The position numbers and the translations under genes are program-made. From Pseudolabrys sp. (GTDB lineage Bacteria > Pseudomonadota > Alphaproteobacteria > Rhizobiales > Xanthobacteraceae): a stretch of DNA of 6,503 bases. Of the stretch, positions 5,593-6,503 are shown piece by piece (positions within the stretch are counted from its first letter, which is position 1; every line of letters starts with the position of its first letter). The stretch lies in the NCBI GenBank assembly GCA_029945495.1, contig JAQSCR010000658.1:1-6503 (forward strand), given 5' to 3'. Under the pieces are notes generated by a model, which saw only the letters and a list, made by a program, of their open reading frames with translations, was not told where the DNA came from and did not search any database.

Positions 5593-6096
5593 TCAGAACT
5601 TGGCGGCGAAGCGTTTTTTCAGCCGGGCCGCGACGGTGGCGGGCACAAAGGCGGAAATGTCGCCGCCCATGCCGGCGATCTGGCGTACCAATGTGGCGGT
5701 GATCGGGCGCACCGGGGGCGACGCCGGCAGGAACACGGTCTGCACGCCGGGCGCCATCGCCTCGTTCATGCCGGCCATCTGCATTTCATAGTCGAAGTCG
5801 GTGCCGTCGCGCAGGCCCCGGACCAAAATATTGGCCCCGAGCCGCCGCGCCGTCATCACCACCAGATCGTCGAAGGTGATGCAGGCGATTTCGCATTTCG
5901 CCTCGCGCGCGATCGGCCCGCAGATTTCTTCCAGCATGGCCAGCCGCTCGTCGGCGGAAAACAACGGCGCCTTGCCGGGATGCACGCCGATCGCCAGCAC
6001 CAGCTTGTCGGCCAGCCGCACGGCATGACGCACCACATCGACGTGGCCGTTGGTGACAGGGTCAAACGACCCGGCGTAGAGGGCAATCCTCGGCAT
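5593..6096 (-). CDS. coaD: Phosphopantetheine adenylyltransferase
   Basis: Catalyses the reversible transfer of AMP from ATP to 4'-phosphopantetheine, giving dephospho-CoA, the penultimate step of CoA synthesis. It is a cytosolic nucleotidyltransferase of the HIGH superfamily, usually a hexamer. The sequence is 167 aa, the normal size. The nucleotide-binding motif GSFDPVTNGH is at 9-18, with H18 as the HIGH-type histidine. K42 lies in HPGKAPLF, and RGLRDGTDFDYE is at 93-104 with R93 and R96. The C-terminal motif is ITATLVRQIA (132-141), the alphaproteobacterial form of ISSSLV, followed by GGDISAFVP. The start at 6096 fits the MPRIALYAGSFDP N-terminus, but no good Shine-Dalgarno is visible; a short palindrome (6100-6113) sits there instead. 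It is the first gene of the minus-strand run. Confidence 0.96.
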   Translation of the reverse strand: MPRIALYAGSFDPVTNGHVDVVRHAVRLADKLVLAIGVHPGKAPLFSADERLAMLEEICGPIAREAKCEIACITFDDLVVMTARRLGANILVRGLRDGTDFDYEMQMAGMNEAMAPGVQTVFLPASPPVRPITATLVRQIAGMGGDISAFVPATVAARLKKRFAAKF

Positions 6097-6099
6097 AAA

Positions 6100-6113
6100 C
6101 GGGGTCTACCCCG
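6100..6113. repeat. Short palindrome at the coaD start
   Basis: CGGGGT (6100-6105) and ACCCCG (6108-6113) form a 14-bp dyad whose edge is 3 nt from the coaD ATG. In RNA it could form a hairpin of about 5 bp where a ribosome-binding site would be expected. A function is speculative. A TAAAAT (minus strand, 6116-6121) just upstream could be a -10 element, but I see no convincing -35. Confidence 0.25.
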
Positions 6114-6159
6114 CCATTTTACCGCCGGCAAGGGCGGCCCGTCGCCTGGCTGTCCCGTT

Positions 6160-6221
6160 TTGAACCTTTTGCCTGGTCGCCCGTTAGCACCGCGAACCTC
6201 TGCGACGTTGAACCTTTTGCC
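6160..6221 (+). repeat. Two direct copies of a 14-bp sequence in the coaD/small-ORF intergenic region
   Basis: TTGAACCTTTTGCC occurs at 6160-6173 and again at 6208-6221, a spacing of 48 bp; both copies are followed by (T/A)GG. The remainder of the 171-bp divergent intergenic region (6097-6267) shows no gene. The copies could be paired regulator or sigma-factor sites for the plus-strand small gene, or remains of a short duplication. Confidence 0.6.
6161..6185 (+). promoter_or_regulatory. Possible EcfG-type (general stress response) promoter
   Basis: TGAAC (6161-6165), 16 bases, then CGTT (6182-6185). The alphaproteobacterial EcfG/RpoE2 consensus is GGAAC-N16-17-CGTT, so there is one mismatch in the -35. 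It points toward the small exported protein, with an expected leader of about 75 nt. The second 14-bp repeat copy also has TGAAC but is followed by CGAC rather than CGTT at 17 nt, a poorer match. Confidence 0.3.
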
Positions 6222-6267
6222 AGGCAGGCGCGACTGATGGTCGTGCCTACCACGGAGCGTCCTCGCC

Positions 6268-6492
6268 ATGCTGAAGATACTCTCAGCCATCCTCGCCGCC
6301 GCGGCCATCGCCGCCGTCCTGACCGTACTTCTGGCGCCCGGCGGCACCGTCGACGCCGGCCCCTTGGCCAAGCCTGCCGAGGCGGCGCTGAAGTCCTGCA
6401 CCCAGCGGCCCTGGCCCTACCTCAATTGCGTCGGCACCCCGCTTGGCAACCAGCGCATCCGCCTGGTCACGACCGACCGCCTCACCCCGTAA
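6268..6492 (+). CDS. Small exported or membrane-anchored protein with a Cys pair, unknown function
   Basis: A 74-residue protein. K3 is followed by a hydrophobic segment (4-23), which could be an uncleaved anchor or part of a signal peptide with a possible cleavage near VDA (28-30). The mature part would have two cysteines, C44 and C54, around a WPYLNC stretch (49-54), then IRLVTTDRL (64-72). In the periplasm the two cysteines could form a disulfide. From memory, short Bradyrhizobiaceae proteins share the C...WPY...C...R.VTTDR pattern, which supports a real gene, but no function is known to me. GGAG lies about 10 nt upstream of the ATG. It is the only plus-strand gene and diverges from coaD, so it is regulated separately, possibly through the EcfG-like promoter upstream. 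Confidence 0.75.
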   Translation: MLKILSAILAAAAIAAVLTVLLAPGGTVDAGPLAKPAEAALKSCTQRPWPYLNCVGTPLGNQRIRLVTTDRLTP

Positions 6493-6503
6493 GGATTTCG
6501 CAG

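Noticed and set aside
6122..6137. Small CCGCC / GGCGG hairpin upstream of coaD
   Set aside because: Five-base GC arms are expected by chance in this composition; no T-run or conserved position supports a function.
6160..6221. CRISPR-like array
   Set aside because: Only two copies, repeat too short at 14 bp, and no cas genes nearby.
1..6503. Defence system, phage, transposase or riboswitch
   Set aside because: All sizeable genes belong to metabolic, folding or tRNA-modification families. No preQ1 riboswitch is evident before queA or tgt, and no mobile-element protein is encoded.

Overview
The window looks like alphaproteobacterial chromosome, most likely Hyphomicrobiales close to the Bradyrhizobiaceae/Xanthobacteraceae. 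The reasons are high GC, the run coaD / two cyclophilins / queA / tgt on one strand, intergenic palindromic repeats of the type common in Bradyrhizobium and Rhodopseudomonas, and a small exported Cys-pair protein of a kind I associate with that group. No taxonomy search was possible.

Nearly everything is on the minus strand, so transcription runs from high to low coordinates. At the right end a small exported protein (6268-6492, plus strand) diverges from coaD. Its upstream region holds two direct 14-bp repeats and a possible EcfG-type (general stress response) promoter. Then follow coaD (CoA biosynthesis), an exported cyclophilin and a cytoplasmic cyclophilin, with gaps of about 25 nt. A 117-bp palindromic repeat block (4394-4510) separates them from queA. 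queA and tgt overlap as TGATG and encode two steps of queuosine tRNA modification. After a 66-nt gap carrying a short palindrome come a LigI-like amidohydrolase and a NicC-like FAD monooxygenase, 32 nt apart. These look like a small catabolic pair for a carboxylated aromatic or heteroaromatic compound. A second repeat with two hairpins (18-67) closes this group.

The housekeeping genes are ordinary in identity, but the queuosine pair is not ordinary in detail. Tgt lacks all four residues that bind structural zinc in the E. coli/Zymomonas enzymes, and QueA appears to lack 11 residues just before its C-terminal SYGD motif. The monooxygenase has the NicC family signature but differs at three of five 6-hydroxynicotinate pocket positions, as I recall them. 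The amidohydrolase keeps most of the LigI lactone-binding residues. I see no CRISPR array, tRNA, rRNA, insertion sequence, phage gene or defence system. I did not find a clear new multi-gene system; the catabolic pair is the nearest candidate.
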